A stretch of DNA of 64,000 bases from Methyloversatilis thermotolerans (GCF_000372885.1 NZ_KB889967.1:1-64000); one strand, 5' to 3'; positions 1 to 9,458 are shown, counted from the stretch's first letter. Notes: generated by a model from the letters alone, not told the origin. Numbers and translations are program-made.

Positions 1-7
1 ACCTCAG

Positions 8-217
8 GTGAGAACTTCGATGATTTCTTCATGGCTCCATCTTCTCAAGACTTGGAGCCTCCGCAAAATCCGGGGCGGTTCACTCCAAACACCCTCACAG
101 CAAAACACACCCCCTCGCGCCTTCTCCGCAATCGAACGACTCCACGGCAACGGATCCCACCAAATAATCAGAAAATCAACCCTACTCATCGCAGGCATCG
201 GCGGCGTAGGTTCGTGA
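8..217 (+). pseudogene. Remnant of a ThiF/TcdA-type (tRNA t6A dehydratase) gene, N-terminal fragment
   Basis: The reading frame ends in a stretch that aligns without gaps to the start of TcdA/CsdL-family proteins as I remember them: R-x-F, then an RL-x-G motif, then the adenylation loop GIGGVGS. The stop codon TGA sits exactly where the family has the Trp of GGVGSW. After the stop the homology is not clearly recovered in any frame before tig begins, so the E1-like catalytic region is missing. The block is visibly richer in A/T than the rest of the window. I infer a decayed gene fragment; the first half of the frame (before about position 110) is not recognisable. Confidence 0.5.
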
Positions 218-319
218 AGTCTCCTCAGCTTGCCTGTGCTATCCTTGTGGGCTATCCGTTTAGCGGTGGTTTGCATACAAGCCGCGCATTTTTTCCTTTC
301 AAGTCAAGGACTTTCGCCA

Positions 320-1621
320 ATGGCGCAGAACACTTCAACCGGGAACACTCTTGAGCGGAAGATCAGCATGTCCGTGGTCGCTGCGGATGTGGAAAAAAAC
401 GTCGCGGTGCGGCTTGCCCGAATGGCGCGCACCGTGAAGATGCCGGGGTTCCGGCCCGGCAAGGTGCCGATGAAGATCGTCGAACAGCAGTATTCGGCTC
501 AGGCGCGATCCGAGGCATTTACCGAAGCGGTACAGCAAGCCTTCGGGCACGCCGTCCGTGAACAGAATCTGCGCGTGGCTGGTTTTCCCAGGATCGAGCC
601 GGCGGAATCGACCGAGCCCGGCAAGGTCTTCTTCAGTGCCACGTTCGAGGTCTATCCGGAGATCGAACCTGCCGACCTCTCGGGCAAGACGGTAGAGCGC
701 GCAACCATGAATGTTGGCGACGCGGAGATCGAGAAAACGCTTCAGGTGCTGCAGAAGCAGCGAGTACAGTTCGTGTCCGCGGACAAGGCGGCAGCCAAGG
801 ATGATCGTGTCATCATCGATTTCCGTGGAACGCGAGAGGGCGAAGCATTCGATGGTGGAACTGCGGAAGACTTTCCGGTTGTGCTTGGGGCAGGCGCCCT
901 TCTGGCGGATTTCGAGTCAAACGTCGAGGGATTGAAGGCCGGTGAATCGAAGACCTTCTCGCTGACCTTCCCTGAAAATTATCAGTCGAAGGAACTTGCG
1001 GGAACTACCGTGCAGTTCGAGGTCAAGGTCAAAGCAGTCGAGGCGCCGGTTCTGCCGGAGATCAATGCGGACTTCGCAAAGGCGCTTGGCGTGCCGTCCG
1101 GAGACGTGGATCAGCTGAAAACCGATGTTCGTACCAACCTTGAACGCGAAGTGAAGAAGCGGTTGCAGGCGCGGGTCAAGAACGAGGTGATGAACCTGCT
1201 CGTCGAGGCGCACACCTTTGATGTTCCGACCGCGCTTGTAGAGCAGGAAGCTGAGCGTATGGCGGAAGAAGCAAAGGCCAACCTCGCGTCGCGCGGGATG
1301 AGTGTCAAGGATATTCCGGTCGAGGCGGCATGGTTCAACGATCAGGCAGTCCGCCGCGTTCGATTGGGTCTTCTGGTTGCCGAACTGGTCAAGAAGAACG
1401 AACTGTTCGCGAAGCCGGAACAAATCCGCGCGGTAGTGGAAGAGCAGGCTCAAAGTTACGAGGATCCCGCCGATGTGATCCGTTGGTACTACAGTGATAC
1501 TCAGCGGCTGGCACAGGTTGAAGCACTGGTCGTGGAAGACAATGTCGTCAACTGGGTGCTGAGTGTCGCGAATGTTGCCGACAAGACGGTGGAGTTCGAC
1601 GAGCTGATGGCAAGCAATTGA
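320..1621 (+). CDS. tig: Trigger factor, ribosome-associated chaperone and prolyl isomerase
   Basis: Trigger factor binds the ribosome exit tunnel and shields nascent chains. The product has 433 residues, the usual family length. The ribosome-docking signature GFRPGKVP lies at residues 43-50, an FKBP-type isomerase domain follows around residues 150-240, and the C-terminal arms form the rest. I choose the ATG at 320 because it gives the standard N-terminus and follows AAGGA; the frame is open back to 230 but that part does not look like protein. It heads the classic tig-clpP-clpX-lon order and acts in the same proteostasis network as those proteases. Confidence 0.96.
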   Translation: MAQNTSTGNTLERKISMSVVAADVEKNVAVRLARMARTVKMPGFRPGKVPMKIVEQQYSAQARSEAFTEAVQQAFGHAVREQNLRVAGFPRIEPAESTEPGKVFFSATFEVYPEIEPADLSGKTVERATMNVGDAEIEKTLQVLQKQRVQFVSADKAAAKDDRVIIDFRGTREGEAFDGGTAEDFPVVLGAGALLADFESNVEGLKAGESKTFSLTFPENYQSKELAGTTVQFEVKVKAVEAPVLPEINADFAKALGVPSGDVDQLKTDVRTNLEREVKKRLQARVKNEVMNLLVEAHTFDVPTALVEQEAERMAEEAKANLASRGMSVKDIPVEAAWFNDQAVRRVRLGLLVAELVKKNELFAKPEQIRAVVEEQAQSYEDPADVIRWYYSDTQRLAQVEALVVEDNVVNWVLSVANVADKTVEFDELMASN

Positions 1622-1700
1622 GCGGGTCCGTTCGGGTCCGATGTTTGCTTTGATATGTGTGTCGGAGCTGCGCGGGCGGCTCCAACCCGGAGAGTAAGGA

Positions 1701-2318
1701 ATGATGTCGGAAACCGTCGGTCTGGGCATGGTGCCCATGGTGATCGAGCAGAGTGGTCGGGGCGAGCGAGCCTACGACATCTACTCGCGTCTGCTGCGTG
1801 AGCGTGTGGTCTTTCTGGTTGGCCCGGTGAACGATTCAACGGCCAATCTCATCGTTGCACAGCTTTTGTTCCTCGAGTCCGAGAACCCGGACAAGGATAT
1901 TTTCTTCTACATAAATTCTCCTGGGGGCTCCGTCACTGCGGGTCTGTCTATCTACGACACCATGCAGTTCATCAAACCTGACGTGTCGACCCTGTGTATC
2001 GGGCAAGCGGCAAGCATGGGGGCATTCCTGCTGTCGGCGGGTGCGAAAGGCAAGCGCTTCTGCCTTCCGAATTCGCGTGTGATGATCCATCAACCCATGG
2101 GCGGATTCCAGGGGCAGGCCTCTGACATTGAAATCCACGCAAGGGAGATCCTCACGTTGCGCGCCAAGCTGAACAGCATCATGGCTCACCACACTGGCCA
2201 ACCGATAGAGACCATCGAACGCGACACGGATCGCGACAACTTCCTGTCGGCAGAGCAGGCGCACGAGTACGGAATTATTGATAAGGTACTCACCACTCGG
2301 GCGGAAAGTTCGAGCTGA
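1701..2318 (+). CDS. clpP: ATP-dependent Clp protease proteolytic subunit ClpP
   Basis: ClpP is the serine peptidase chamber that degrades proteins fed by ClpX or ClpA in the cytoplasm. The catalytic triad is visible: Ser105 in GQAASMGAF, His130 in MIHQP and Asp179 in the RDTDRDNF segment, with the same spacing as in E. coli ClpP. There are two adjacent ATG codons at 1701 and 1704; AGTAAGGA directly precedes them, so the second or a slightly later start is also possible. The gene lies 79 bases after tig and 54 bases before clpX, consistent with one transcript. Confidence 0.96.
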   Translation: MMSETVGLGMVPMVIEQSGRGERAYDIYSRLLRERVVFLVGPVNDSTANLIVAQLLFLESENPDKDIFFYINSPGGSVTAGLSIYDTMQFIKPDVSTLCIGQAASMGAFLLSAGAKGKRFCLPNSRVMIHQPMGGFQGQASDIEIHAREILTLRAKLNSIMAHHTGQPIETIERDTDRDNFLSAEQAHEYGIIDKVLTTRAESSS

Positions 2319-2372
2319 CGAATGGCGGGGCGCCCCGTGCGCCCTTCCTGCCTAAATGTTTGGAGTCTAGTC

Positions 2373-3638
2373 ATGACCGACAAGAAATCGGGTTCGGAGA
2401 AGCTGCTCTACTGCTCGTTCTGCGGAAAGAGTCAGCATGAGGTCAAGAAGCTGATCGCGGGTCCGTCGGTCTTCATCTGCGACGAGTGCATCGATCTGTG
2501 CAATGACATCATTCGCGACGAGATCAGCAACGAGCAGGCAGGCAAAAGCGCGCGCGGGGATCTCCCGTCGCCGAAGGAAATCTGCGATATCCTCGACCAG
2601 TATGTGATCGGTCAAGGGCCCGCGAAGCGCATTCTCGCCGTGGCCGTATACAACCATTACAAGCGCCTGCGGCATATGTCGCGCAAGGACGATGTCGAGC
2701 TGGCAAAGAGCAACATCCTGCTCGTCGGCCCGACGGGTTCCGGCAAGACCTTGCTCGCCCAGACGCTGGCGCGACTGCTCAACGTCCCATTCGTGATGGC
2801 CGACGCCACCACGCTGACGGAGGCTGGCTATGTCGGTGAGGACGTCGAGAACATCATCCAGAAGCTGCTGCAAAAGTGCGACTACGAGGTCGAGCGCGCC
2901 CAGCAGGGCATCGTTTATATCGACGAAATCGACAAGATTTCGCGCAAATCTGACAATCCGTCCATCACCAGAGATGTGTCTGGTGAGGGGGTCCAGCAGG
3001 CTCTGCTGAAGCTGATCGAAGGTACCGTCGCCAGCGTACCGCCGCAAGGTGGACGCAAGCACCCGAATCAGGATTTCGTCCAGGTCGACACCACAAACAT
3101 CCTCTTCATCTGCGGTGGCGCGTTTGACGGGCTGGAGAAGGTGATTCGCAATCGCACCGAGCAGGTAGGCATCGGGTTCGGCGCCGAAGTGAGGAGCCGC
3201 GATAACCGCAGCACCGGCGAGGCGCTGCGGAGCGTCGAGCCGGAAGATCTGATCAAGTTCGGCCTCATACCGGAGTTCGTGGGCCGGCTTCCTGTTGTCG
3301 CCACCCTTCAGGAGCTGGACGAACCGGCCTTGATAGAGATTCTGATCGAACCGAAGAACGCGCTCATCAAGCAGTATCAGAAACTCTTCCAGATGGAAGG
3401 TGTGGAGCTCGAAGTGCGGCCAGACGCTCTGCAGGCGATTGCCCGCAAGGCGCTCAAGCGCAAGACGGGGGCACGAGGTTTGCGCAGCATCATCGAATCG
3501 GCCCTGTTGGATACGATGTACGAACTGCCGGGCATCGAAAATGTCGCAAAGGTCGTGATCGACGAAGGTGTGATCAACGGCGAAACCAAGCCCATCATGC
3601 TCTACGCCGATCAAGCCAAGGTGTCCGGTTCGAATTGA
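2373..3638 (+). CDS. clpX: ATP-dependent Clp protease ATP-binding subunit ClpX
   Basis: ClpX is the AAA+ unfoldase that recognises and threads substrates into ClpP. The 421-residue protein carries the N-terminal zinc finger (Cys14, Cys17, Cys36, Cys39), Walker A GPTGSGKT at 119-126, the pore loop GYVG, a Walker B IDEID and the ClpP-docking tripeptide IGF in VGIGFGAE. The ATG at 2373 is chosen over the open upstream frame (to 2322) because it gives the standard MTDKK start and follows GGAGT. It is the third gene of the tig-clpP-clpX-lon series. Confidence 0.96.
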   Translation: MTDKKSGSEKLLYCSFCGKSQHEVKKLIAGPSVFICDECIDLCNDIIRDEISNEQAGKSARGDLPSPKEICDILDQYVIGQGPAKRILAVAVYNHYKRLRHMSRKDDVELAKSNILLVGPTGSGKTLLAQTLARLLNVPFVMADATTLTEAGYVGEDVENIIQKLLQKCDYEVERAQQGIVYIDEIDKISRKSDNPSITRDVSGEGVQQALLKLIEGTVASVPPQGGRKHPNQDFVQVDTTNILFICGGAFDGLEKVIRNRTEQVGIGFGAEVRSRDNRSTGEALRSVEPEDLIKFGLIPEFVGRLPVVATLQELDEPALIEILIEPKNALIKQYQKLFQMEGVELEVRPDALQAIARKALKRKTGARGLRSIIESALLDTMYELPGIENVAKVVIDEGVINGETKPIMLYADQAKVSGSN

Positions 3639-3639
3639 T

Positions 3640-3709
3640 ACCCGCGCGTCGGTTGGCGCGCTGCGCGGGTGCCGGAGCCGGGGCGGCTTGATTCGGGAAG
3701 TGCCGCCCC
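3640..3709 (+). other. Two tandem GC-rich hairpins between clpX and lon
   Basis: ACCCGCGC (3640-3647) pairs with GCGCGGGT (3663-3670), and GGGGCGGC (3680-3687) pairs with GCCGCCCC (3702-3709). Neither is followed by a T-run. They may weaken read-through from clpX or protect the upstream mRNA end. The second hairpin overlaps the predicted sigma-32 promoter of lon. Confidence 0.5.
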
Positions 3710-3714
3710 AATCT
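3687..3714 (+). promoter_or_regulatory. Predicted sigma-32 (heat shock) promoter of lon
   Basis: CTTGAT at 3687-3692 and CCCCAATCT at 3706-3714, separated by 13 bases, match the RpoH consensus (CTTGAA, spacer 13-15, CCCCATnT) closely. The start site would be near 3720, about 25 bases before the lon ATG at 3744. lon is a classical heat-shock gene, which supports the reading. Confidence 0.55.
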
Positions 3715-3743
3715 GTCTGACACTGTCGCGTTAAGGAATAGCC

Positions 3744-6152
3744 ATGTCCAGCCTACAAACCGTTCCCGAGCAGCTCGAACTTCCTCTCTTGCCGTTGCGG
3801 GACGTTGTCGTTTTCCCTCACATGGTGATCCCGCTGTTCGTTGGACGCCCCAAGTCCATCAAGGCGCTTGAGTCGGCGATGGAGTCGGGCAAGAGCATTC
3901 TGCTGGTTGCCCAGAAATCTGCAGCCAAGGATGAGCCCAGTCCCGAGGATCTTTATCGCATCGGCTGCGTGGCCAACATCCTGCAGATGTTGAAGCTGCC
4001 AGACGGAACCGTGAAGGTTCTGGTCGAAGGTACGCAGCGGGCTACCGTCGAAGAAATTGCTGACATCAAGACGCTGTTCATGGCTCAGGTCACGACGGTG
4101 CCCGCGCTTGAGCAGACATCGCATGAGATCGAAGCCATGCGTCGAGCCCTGATCGGCCAGTTCGATCAGTACGTTAAGCTCAACAAGAAGATTCCGCCTG
4201 AGATTCTTACCTCCCTTTCGAGCATCGAAGAAGCGGGGCGTCTGGCGGATACCGTCGCGGCTCATCTGCCGTTGAAGCTCGAGCAGAAGCAGGACATCCT
4301 CGAGTTGTTCGGTACCTCCGAGCGCATCGAACGTTTGCTTTCGCAGCTCGAGACCGAACTCGACATCCTGCAGGTCGAGAAGCGCATTCGCGGTCGCGTG
4401 AAGCGGCAGATGGAGAAGAGCCAGCGGGAGTACTACCTCAACGAGCAAGTCAAGGCGATCCAGAAGGAACTGGGCGAGGGTGAGGATGGGGCCGATCTCG
4501 AGGAGATTGAAAAGAAGATCAAGGCTGCCGGAATGACCAAGGAGGCGGTTGCGAAAGCCCAGTCCGAACTGAAGAAGCTCCGCCAGATGTCGCCGATGTC
4601 CGCCGAGGCCACGGTGGTGCGCAACTTCATCGAAACGCTGGTTGGTCTGCCTTGGCGCAAGAAGTCGCGCATATCGAAGGATCTGGCCGAAGCGGAGAAG
4701 ATTCTCGACAAGGATCACTATGGCCTTGAGAAGGTCAAGGAACGCATTCTGGAATATCTCGCGGTGCAACAGCGTGTCGACAAGCTGAAGGCGCCGATTC
4801 TTTGCCTCGTTGGCCCTCCGGGCGTGGGCAAGACCTCGCTCGGGCAATCGATCGCCAAGGCGACCAATCGCAAGTTTGTCCGGATGGCACTGGGCGGCGT
4901 ACGCGACGAGGCGGAAATTCGCGGTCACCGCCGGACCTATATCGGTTCCATGCCGGGCAAGATCCTGCAGAACATGACCAAGGTCGCGGTGAAGAACCCG
5001 CTCTTCCTGCTCGACGAAGTGGACAAGATGGGACAGGATTTCCGTGGCGACCCGTCGTCGGCGTTGCTGGAAGTGCTCGATCCGGAACAGAACTCGACTT
5101 TCGTCGATCACTATGTCGAGGTCGAGTACGATCTTTCGGACGTCATGTTCGTTGCGACGGCCAATTCGCTGAACATTCCGGCGCCATTGCTCGATCGTAT
5201 GGAAGTGATCCGCCTGTCCGGATACACCGAGGAAGAGAAGGTCAACATCTGTCAGCGCTATCTGGTGCCCAAGCAGATGAAGAACAACGGACTCAGGAAG
5301 GAAGAGCTGTCGGTTACCGAAGACGCCCTGCGCGATATTGTCCGCTACTACACCCGCGAAGCAGGTGTGCGTGCGCTGGAGCGCGAGGTGTCCAAGATCT
5401 GCCGCAAGGTTGTCAAGAGCATCGTACTGAAGAAGCGTTCGTCCAAGGTGGTGGTGAATGCCAAGAACCTGGACAAGTTCTTGGGTGTGCGGCGCTATAC
5501 CTTTGGCATTGCCGAGAAGGACAACCAGATCGGTCAGGTGACTGGTCTTGCATGGACTGAAGTGGGGGGCGAGCTGCTTACCATCGAAGTGGCGACCATG
5601 CCCGGCAAAGGCAATGTGCAGCGTACCGGTTCGCTCGGGGACGTGATGAAGGAATCGGTCGAGGCTGCGCGTTCCGTCGTGCGCTCGCGCGCACGACGCT
5701 TGGGCATCAAGGACGAGGTATTCGAAAAAACCGATCTACATGTGCATTTCCCCGAAGGGGCGACGCCCAAGGACGGCCCGTCGGCCGGTATCGCGATCAC
5801 GACCGCCATCGTGTCCGCGCTCACCGGTATTCCGGTTCGGGCCGACGTCGCCATGACGGGCGAAATCACGTTGCGGGGCGAAGTGCTGGCCATCGGTGGT
5901 CTCAAGGAGAAGCTGCTTGCCGCGGTTCGCGGCGGCATACGTACGGCGCTCATTCCGCACGAGAACGTCAAGGACCTCGCCGAAATGCCGGATACCCTGA
6001 AGAACGCGATCGAAATCGTCGCGGTCAAGTGGATCGACGAGGTGCTCGAGCGGGCGCTCGAGCGCAAGCCGGATTCGTTGCCCGAGGTCGATGCGCCTGC
6101 CATCCCGCCTGTCGAGGATGGAAGCGTCGCCGGGCAAGTTGTCACTCACTGA
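3744..6152 (+). CDS. lon: ATP-dependent protease La (Lon)
   Basis: Lon degrades misfolded and regulatory proteins. The 802-residue LonA-type protein has an N-terminal substrate-binding domain (starting LPLLPLRDVVVFP), an AAA+ module with Walker A GPPGVGKT near residue 357, and a C-terminal protease domain. The catalytic Ser is Ser680 in KDGPSAG and the partner Lys is in GGLKEK (Lys723, 43 residues on, as in E. coli). It lies 105 bases after clpX, behind its own probable heat-shock promoter, and is closed by a strong terminator. Confidence 0.96.
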   Translation: MSSLQTVPEQLELPLLPLRDVVVFPHMVIPLFVGRPKSIKALESAMESGKSILLVAQKSAAKDEPSPEDLYRIGCVANILQMLKLPDGTVKVLVEGTQRATVEEIADIKTLFMAQVTTVPALEQTSHEIEAMRRALIGQFDQYVKLNKKIPPEILTSLSSIEEAGRLADTVAAHLPLKLEQKQDILELFGTSERIERLLSQLETELDILQVEKRIRGRVKRQMEKSQREYYLNEQVKAIQKELGEGEDGADLEEIEKKIKAAGMTKEAVAKAQSELKKLRQMSPMSAEATVVRNFIETLVGLPWRKKSRISKDLAEAEKILDKDHYGLEKVKERILEYLAVQQRVDKLKAPILCLVGPPGVGKTSLGQSIAKATNRKFVRMALGGVRDEAEIRGHRRTYIGSMPGKILQNMTKVAVKNPLFLLDEVDKMGQDFRGDPSSALLEVLDPEQNSTFVDHYVEVEYDLSDVMFVATANSLNIPAPLLDRMEVIRLSGYTEEEKVNICQRYLVPKQMKNNGLRKEELSVTEDALRDIVRYYTREAGVRALEREVSKICRKVVKSIVLKKRSSKVVVNAKNLDKFLGVRRYTFGIAEKDNQIGQVTGLAWTEVGGELLTIEVATMPGKGNVQRTGSLGDVMKESVEAARSVVRSRARRLGIKDEVFEKTDLHVHFPEGATPKDGPSAGIAITTAIVSALTGIPVRADVAMTGEITLRGEVLAIGGLKEKLLAAVRGGIRTALIPHENVKDLAEMPDTLKNAIEIVAVKWIDEVLERALERKPDSLPEVDAPAIPPVEDGSVAGQVVTH

Positions 6153-6167
6153 CCGACGCGCACCGGC

Positions 6168-6201
6168 AGCCCGCGATGAGGTATCATCGCGGGCTGTTTT
6201 T
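6168..6201 (+). terminator. Rho-independent terminator after lon
   Basis: A perfect 12-bp stem (6168-6179 with 6184-6195) closes a four-base loop and is followed by a T-rich run. Confidence 0.88.
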
Positions 6202-6220
6202 CGTGGCGCGTCCGGAAACC

Positions 6221-6296
6221 GGGTGCTTAGCTCAGTTGGTAGAGCGTCGCCCTTACAAGGCGAATGTCGGCGGTTCGAGCCCGTCAGCACCCACCA
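6221..6296 (+). tRNA. tRNA-Val (anticodon TAC)
   Basis: Cloverleaf of 76 bases with encoded CCA. The acceptor stem GGGTGCT pairs with AGCACCC, the D-loop reads AGCTCAGTTGGTAGAGC, the anticodon loop is CTTACAA with TAC, and the T-arm contains GGTTCGAGCC. Confidence 0.95.
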
Positions 6297-6320
6297 AGAC
6301 CCGCACCGTCCGTACGAAAT

Positions 6321-6397
6321 GGAGTGGTAGTTCAGTTGGTTAGAATACCGGCCTGTCACGCCGGGGGTCGCGGGTTCGAGTCCCGTCCACTCCGCCA
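6321..6397 (+). tRNA. tRNA-Asp (anticodon GTC)
   Basis: 77 bases including CCA. The acceptor GGAGTGG pairs with CCACTCC, the anticodon loop is CTGTCAC with GTC, and the T-arm is GGGTTCGAGTCCC. It lies 24 bases after tRNA-Val and probably shares its transcript. Confidence 0.95.
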
Positions 6398-6409
6398 AAT
6401 CCGACAGCG

Positions 6410-6433
6410 GGCGAACGACAGTTCGCCTTTTTC
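6410..6433 (+). terminator. Terminator of the tRNA-Val/tRNA-Asp transcript
   Basis: GGCGAAC (6410-6416) pairs with GTTCGCC (6421-6427) around a GACA loop and is followed by TTTTT. Confidence 0.8.
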
Positions 6434-6474
6434 ATTTCATGCGCCCGAAATGTTCGGGTCCGCGAAAGGTGCTT

Positions 6475-8379
6475 ATGTTTGATGCAGTCCGGAACAACAA
6501 GCGCGCGGTCCAGATAGTGCTCCTCCTGATGGTCCTGCCCTTCGCTTTTTTCGGCGTCGAGTCATACATGGACAGGGATGCCGCGCGCGAGGACGCGGCG
6601 GTGGTCGGTGACATGAAGGTGCCTCCAGAAGAGTTCGAGCAGGCGCTGCGCGCGCAGGCGGATCGCATGCGCGAGGCGGCCGGTGACCAGTTCGACCCCA
6701 AGATGATGGAAACGCCCGAGGCACGTGCGCAAGTCCTGGAAGGACTGGTGAGTCAGCGGCTCATGCTGCTGGAAGCGCAGCGTCAACATCTCACCGTGCC
6801 CGATGGGCGGCTGAGTCAGATCATTGCCGGCATCCCCGGTTTCCAGGTCGATGGCAAGTTCTCTGAAGCTCGCTTTGATCAGGTCGCGCAAGCGCGTGGT
6901 TACAGCCGAGACGGCCTGCTTGCACGCATCCGTCAGGACATGGTGATGCGGCAGCTCTTTACCGGCATTGCCGGAAGCTCCTTCGTACCCGCTTCGCTGG
7001 CTCGCCGCTGGGCGCAGATGCAGCAGGAACAGCGCGAGGTCAGCGAAGCAGTCATCACACCCTTCGAGTTCATCGAACAGGTGAAAGTGACGCCGGAGGA
7101 CGTGCGCAAGTACTACGACGATAACCAGCAGGAGTTCGCGGTTCCCGAGCAAGTCAAGGTCGAATATCTCGTACTGAGCGAGGCCACTCTCGCGCCCACC
7201 GTGCAGATTCCGGAGGAAGAGGTGCGCAAGACCTTCGAGGCCAATCAGTCGAAGTACATGCAGGGCGAAGAACGCAAGGCGCGTCACATACTGCTGACTG
7301 TGGACAAGGATGCATCACCGGAACAGCGCAAGGCCGTCCGCGCCAAGGCCGAAGAGCTCTTGAAGGCAGTCAAGGCAAATCCCGCGAGGTTTGCCGAGGT
7401 GGCGAAGGCAAACTCGCAGGACCCGGGGTCCAAGGACAGTGGTGGCGAGCTGGGATTCTTCGGTCGCGGTACCATGGTCAAATCGTTCGAGGACGCCGCA
7501 TTCGCTCTCAAGAAGGGCGAAATCAGCGGCATCGTGGAGACCGATTTCGGCTTTCACATCATCCAGGTCGAGGATGTACGCGGCGGCCAGGGCAAGACTC
7601 TCGAAGAGGCTCGCCCGGAAATCACCGAGGAATTGCGCAAGGTCGCGGCGCGCAGGAAGTTTGCGGAACTTGCGGAGAGCTTCAGCAACACGGTCTACGA
7701 GCAGGCGGACAGTCTCGCCCCTGCAGCCGAGAAGTTCGGCCTGACCGTGAAGACCAGCCCGTTGATTGCGAAGGGGCTGCTGATGCCGGCGCCATTCGAT
7801 AACGAGAAGCTGCGTGATGCCATCTTTTCCGACGATGCGGTGAAGAACCGTCGCAACACCCAGGCTATCGAAACTGCACCGAATACGCTGGTATCCGCGC
7901 GCGTGATTGATCAGCTTCCTCCGTCGGTGCGCTCGTTCGAGGAGGTGCAGGCCGATATCGAGAAGAAGCTGCGCTTCGAGCAAGGCCGCAAGATGGCTCA
8001 GGAGCGTGGTGAAGCGGCACTGGCGAAGCTGAAGGCCGGAGAATCGGCGCCCTTGACCTGGTCACCCGCGCAGGACGTATCGCGTTCGCAGGGGCAGGGA
8101 CCGGCCGCGGTGATGGTGCGAGCCATCTTCAATGCACCGGCCAACCAGTTGCCGGCCTATCTCGGTTTCCAGATGGACAACGGCGGTTATGCGGTATTCC
8201 GTATTTCTGCGGTGAAGCAGCCCAAGGAGGCGCTTGACCAGGGGCGTGTCGATGCCATCAAAGCTCAGCTGGAGCAAACGGTGTCCCAGGATGACTTTGC
8301 AGCCTACTTGAGCGGCCTGCGTCGTGAATTCCCGGTCAAGCTGAATACCCGCGTGCTGGAGGCAAACAAGACGCCTTGA
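6475..8379 (+). CDS. ppiD: PpiD-type periplasmic folding chaperone with SurA_N and parvulin domains
   Basis: PpiD is an inner-membrane anchored periplasmic chaperone near the Sec translocon. The 634-residue product has one N-terminal membrane helix (about residues 13-35), a SurA-like helical region, a single parvulin domain (about 269-365, starting [11 protein letters not shown] and containing [13 protein letters not shown]) and a C-terminal helical part. The start at 6475 gives the typical [11 protein letters not shown]-terminus; an in-frame ATG at 6439 lies upstream without a better ribosome site. It follows lon across the tRNA pair, as in many proteobacteria where ppiD is near lon. Confidence 0.92.
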   Translation: MFDAVRNNKRAVQIVLLLMVLPFAFFGVESYMDRDAAREDAAVVGDMKVPPEEFEQALRAQADRMREAAGDQFDPKMMETPEARAQVLEGLVSQRLMLLEAQRQHLTVPDGRLSQIIAGIPGFQVDGKFSEARFDQVAQARGYSRDGLLARIRQDMVMRQLFTGIAGSSFVPASLARRWAQMQQEQREVSEAVITPFEFIEQVKVTPEDVRKYYDDNQQEFAVPEQVKVEYLVLSEATLAPTVQIPEEEVRKTFEANQSKYMQGEERKARHILLTVDKDASPEQRKAVRAKAEELLKAVKANPARFAEVAKANSQDPGSKDSGGELGFFGRGTMVKSFEDAAFALKKGEISGIVETDFGFHIIQVEDVRGGQGKTLEEARPEITEELRKVAARRKFAELAESFSNTVYEQADSLAPAAEKFGLTVKTSPLIAKGLLMPAPFDNEKLRDAIFSDDAVKNRRNTQAIETAPNTLVSARVIDQLPPSVRSFEEVQADIEKKLRFEQGRKMAQERGEAALAKLKAGESAPLTWSPAQDVSRSQGQGPAAVMVRAIFNAPANQLPAYLGFQMDNGGYAVFRISAVKQPKEALDQGRVDAIKAQLEQTVSQDDFAAYLSGLRREFPVKLNTRVLEANKTP

Positions 8380-8422
8380 GGGCCTGCGTCGGAATGATCG
8401 GGGCCGACGCTCGCCCTCGCAG

Positions 8423-8450
8423 AAAAAGGCCACCGCAAGGTGGCCTTTTT
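8423..8450. terminator. Bidirectional terminator between ppiD and the TetR gene
   Basis: AAAAAGGCCACC (8423-8434), a GCAA tetraloop and GGTGGCCTTTTT (8439-8450) form a perfect 12-bp stem flanked by A and T runs, so it works for both converging genes. Its last base touches the stop codon of the repressor. Confidence 0.88.
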
Positions 8451-9094
8451 CATTCGTATTCCGCGCTTTGCAAGCCCGGCGGGACGTTCTTCAGGCCTTC
8501 TATGAACACATCAATCAGCCACGGGGCCATCGACCGCAGATCGAAGCTGCGGCGTTCGACCCATGAGCGCATCAGTCCACTGAAGTAGGCATGCATGGCT
8601 TCTGCCACCTCGCGCGGAATGAGGTGAGGGGGCAGTTGTCCGCGTTCGATCGCGGCGGCAAACACCACCGCCAGCATGTTTACGCATCGTGTGTCGTCTT
8701 CAACCTCGCGCTGGCGCAGCAGAGTGAAGTCCGGCCCACCATCGAGCTTGCAGAACTGGATCTCGAACACCGCCTGGACACGTTCGCAGTCGGTGAGCAT
8801 GCGCAGTACGCGAATGGCGTCCTTGCGCAGGAAGCCGAGCGGGTCGTCACCGGGGGCTGCGGCCAGATCGGAAAGCATGGTCTGGAGTGGCGTATGCACT
8901 CGCTCGCAGACCGCCTGGAAGATGTCTGCCTTGTTCTCGAAATGCCAATACACGGCTCCGCGCGTATGCCCGGCGGAACGTGCAATGTCGTCCAGCGTCG
9001 TGCTCGCAACGCCTTTTTCGCGAAAGCACTTCTCTGCAGCGTCAAGAAGCTGGATCCGTGTTGCTTCCGCTTCTTCCTTGGTCCTTCTAACCAT
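8450..9094 (-). CDS. TetR-family repressor of the AcrR/TtgR multidrug-efflux type
   Basis: The 214-residue protein begins MVRRTKEEAEATR, like AcrR, TtgR and MexR-type TetR regulators, and has the canonical helix-turn-helix (about residues 28-52, GAVYWHFENKADIF following). The C-terminal part would bind hydrophobic ligands. I take the ATG at 9094 by family resemblance; an in-frame ATG at 9118 adds eight residues but lies inside the putative operator. No RND pump gene is next to it, although such repressors normally sit divergent to acrAB-like genes. Function as repressor is well supported; the target is unknown. Confidence 0.85.
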   Translation of the reverse strand: MVRRTKEEAEATRIQLLDAAEKCFREKGVASTTLDDIARSAGHTRGAVYWHFENKADIFQAVCERVHTPLQTMLSDLAAAPGDDPLGFLRKDAIRVLRMLTDCERVQAVFEIQFCKLDGGPDFTLLRQREVEDDTRCVNMLAVVFAAAIERGQLPPHLIPREVAEAMHAYFSGLMRSWVERRSFDLRSMAPWLIDVFIEGLKNVPPGLQSAEYE

Positions 9095-9114
9095 GGCTTG
9101 AGTAGGGGTATTAA

Positions 9115-9140
9115 ACAAACAAACGTGAATGTATATTTGT
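9115..9140. promoter_or_regulatory. Putative AcrR/TtgR-type operator
   Basis: A 26-base imperfect palindrome begins ACAAAC and ends ATTTGT, with ACAAA/TTTGT as perfect outer arms and 18 of 26 positions symmetric. Its composition and length resemble AcrR-type operators, and it lies immediately upstream of the repressor gene, so autoregulation is likely. Confidence 0.5.
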
Positions 9141-9241
9141 CACTCTAGCGCGTAATCGTCAGGAGGTCAAAATTGCCGTGCGGAGCGCGAGCGGATGGCG
9201 CTGCCGCTGGACCAGACCGACAAGGTAAAGAATGGCGACGC
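9141..9241 (+). other. Gene-free stretch with a strong orphan Shine-Dalgarno
   Basis: AGGAGG at 9161-9166 is followed by TTG (9173) and GTG (9178), placed as a divergent gene would begin, but the GTG frame stops after about 16 codons and the TTG frame runs into the tRNA terminator. I see no recognisable protein. It may be the scar of a lost divergent gene or a leader peptide. Confidence 0.3.
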
Positions 9242-9271
9242 AAAAAAAAACCCGGGCTAGTACCCGGGTTT
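9242..9271 (-). terminator. Terminator of tRNA-Val(CAC)
   Basis: On the minus strand AACCCGGG and CCCGGGTT (9263-9270 and 9249-9256) form a stem with a six-base loop, followed by a run of T (A-run on the plus strand at 9242-9250). Confidence 0.8.
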
Positions 9272-9279
9272 CAAGTGTT

Positions 9280-9354
9280 TGGTGGGCAGTAGTGGGATCG
9301 AACCACTGACCCCCGCCGTGTGAAGGCGGTGCTCTACCGCTGAGCTAACTGCCC
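9280..9354 (-). tRNA. tRNA-Val (anticodon CAC)
   Basis: 75 bases with encoded CCA on the minus strand. The acceptor GGGCAGT pairs with ACTGCCC, the anticodon stem CCGCC/GGCGG closes the loop TTCACAC with CAC, and the T-arm is GTGGTTCGATCCCAC. Confidence 0.94.
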
Positions 9355-9458
9355 TGCATTCGTGACAGGGCGCGCATAGTAGCTGTTCCTTGCCGTGTCG
9401 TCAAATGCCCCGGTGTGACGCGCTACAATCGCGGGCTCGTTTCCTGTTCCGATCCGCC

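Noticed and set aside
2367-3614. 415-codon minus-strand frame opposite clpX
   Set aside because: clpX is intact with all motifs; the opposite frame has none.
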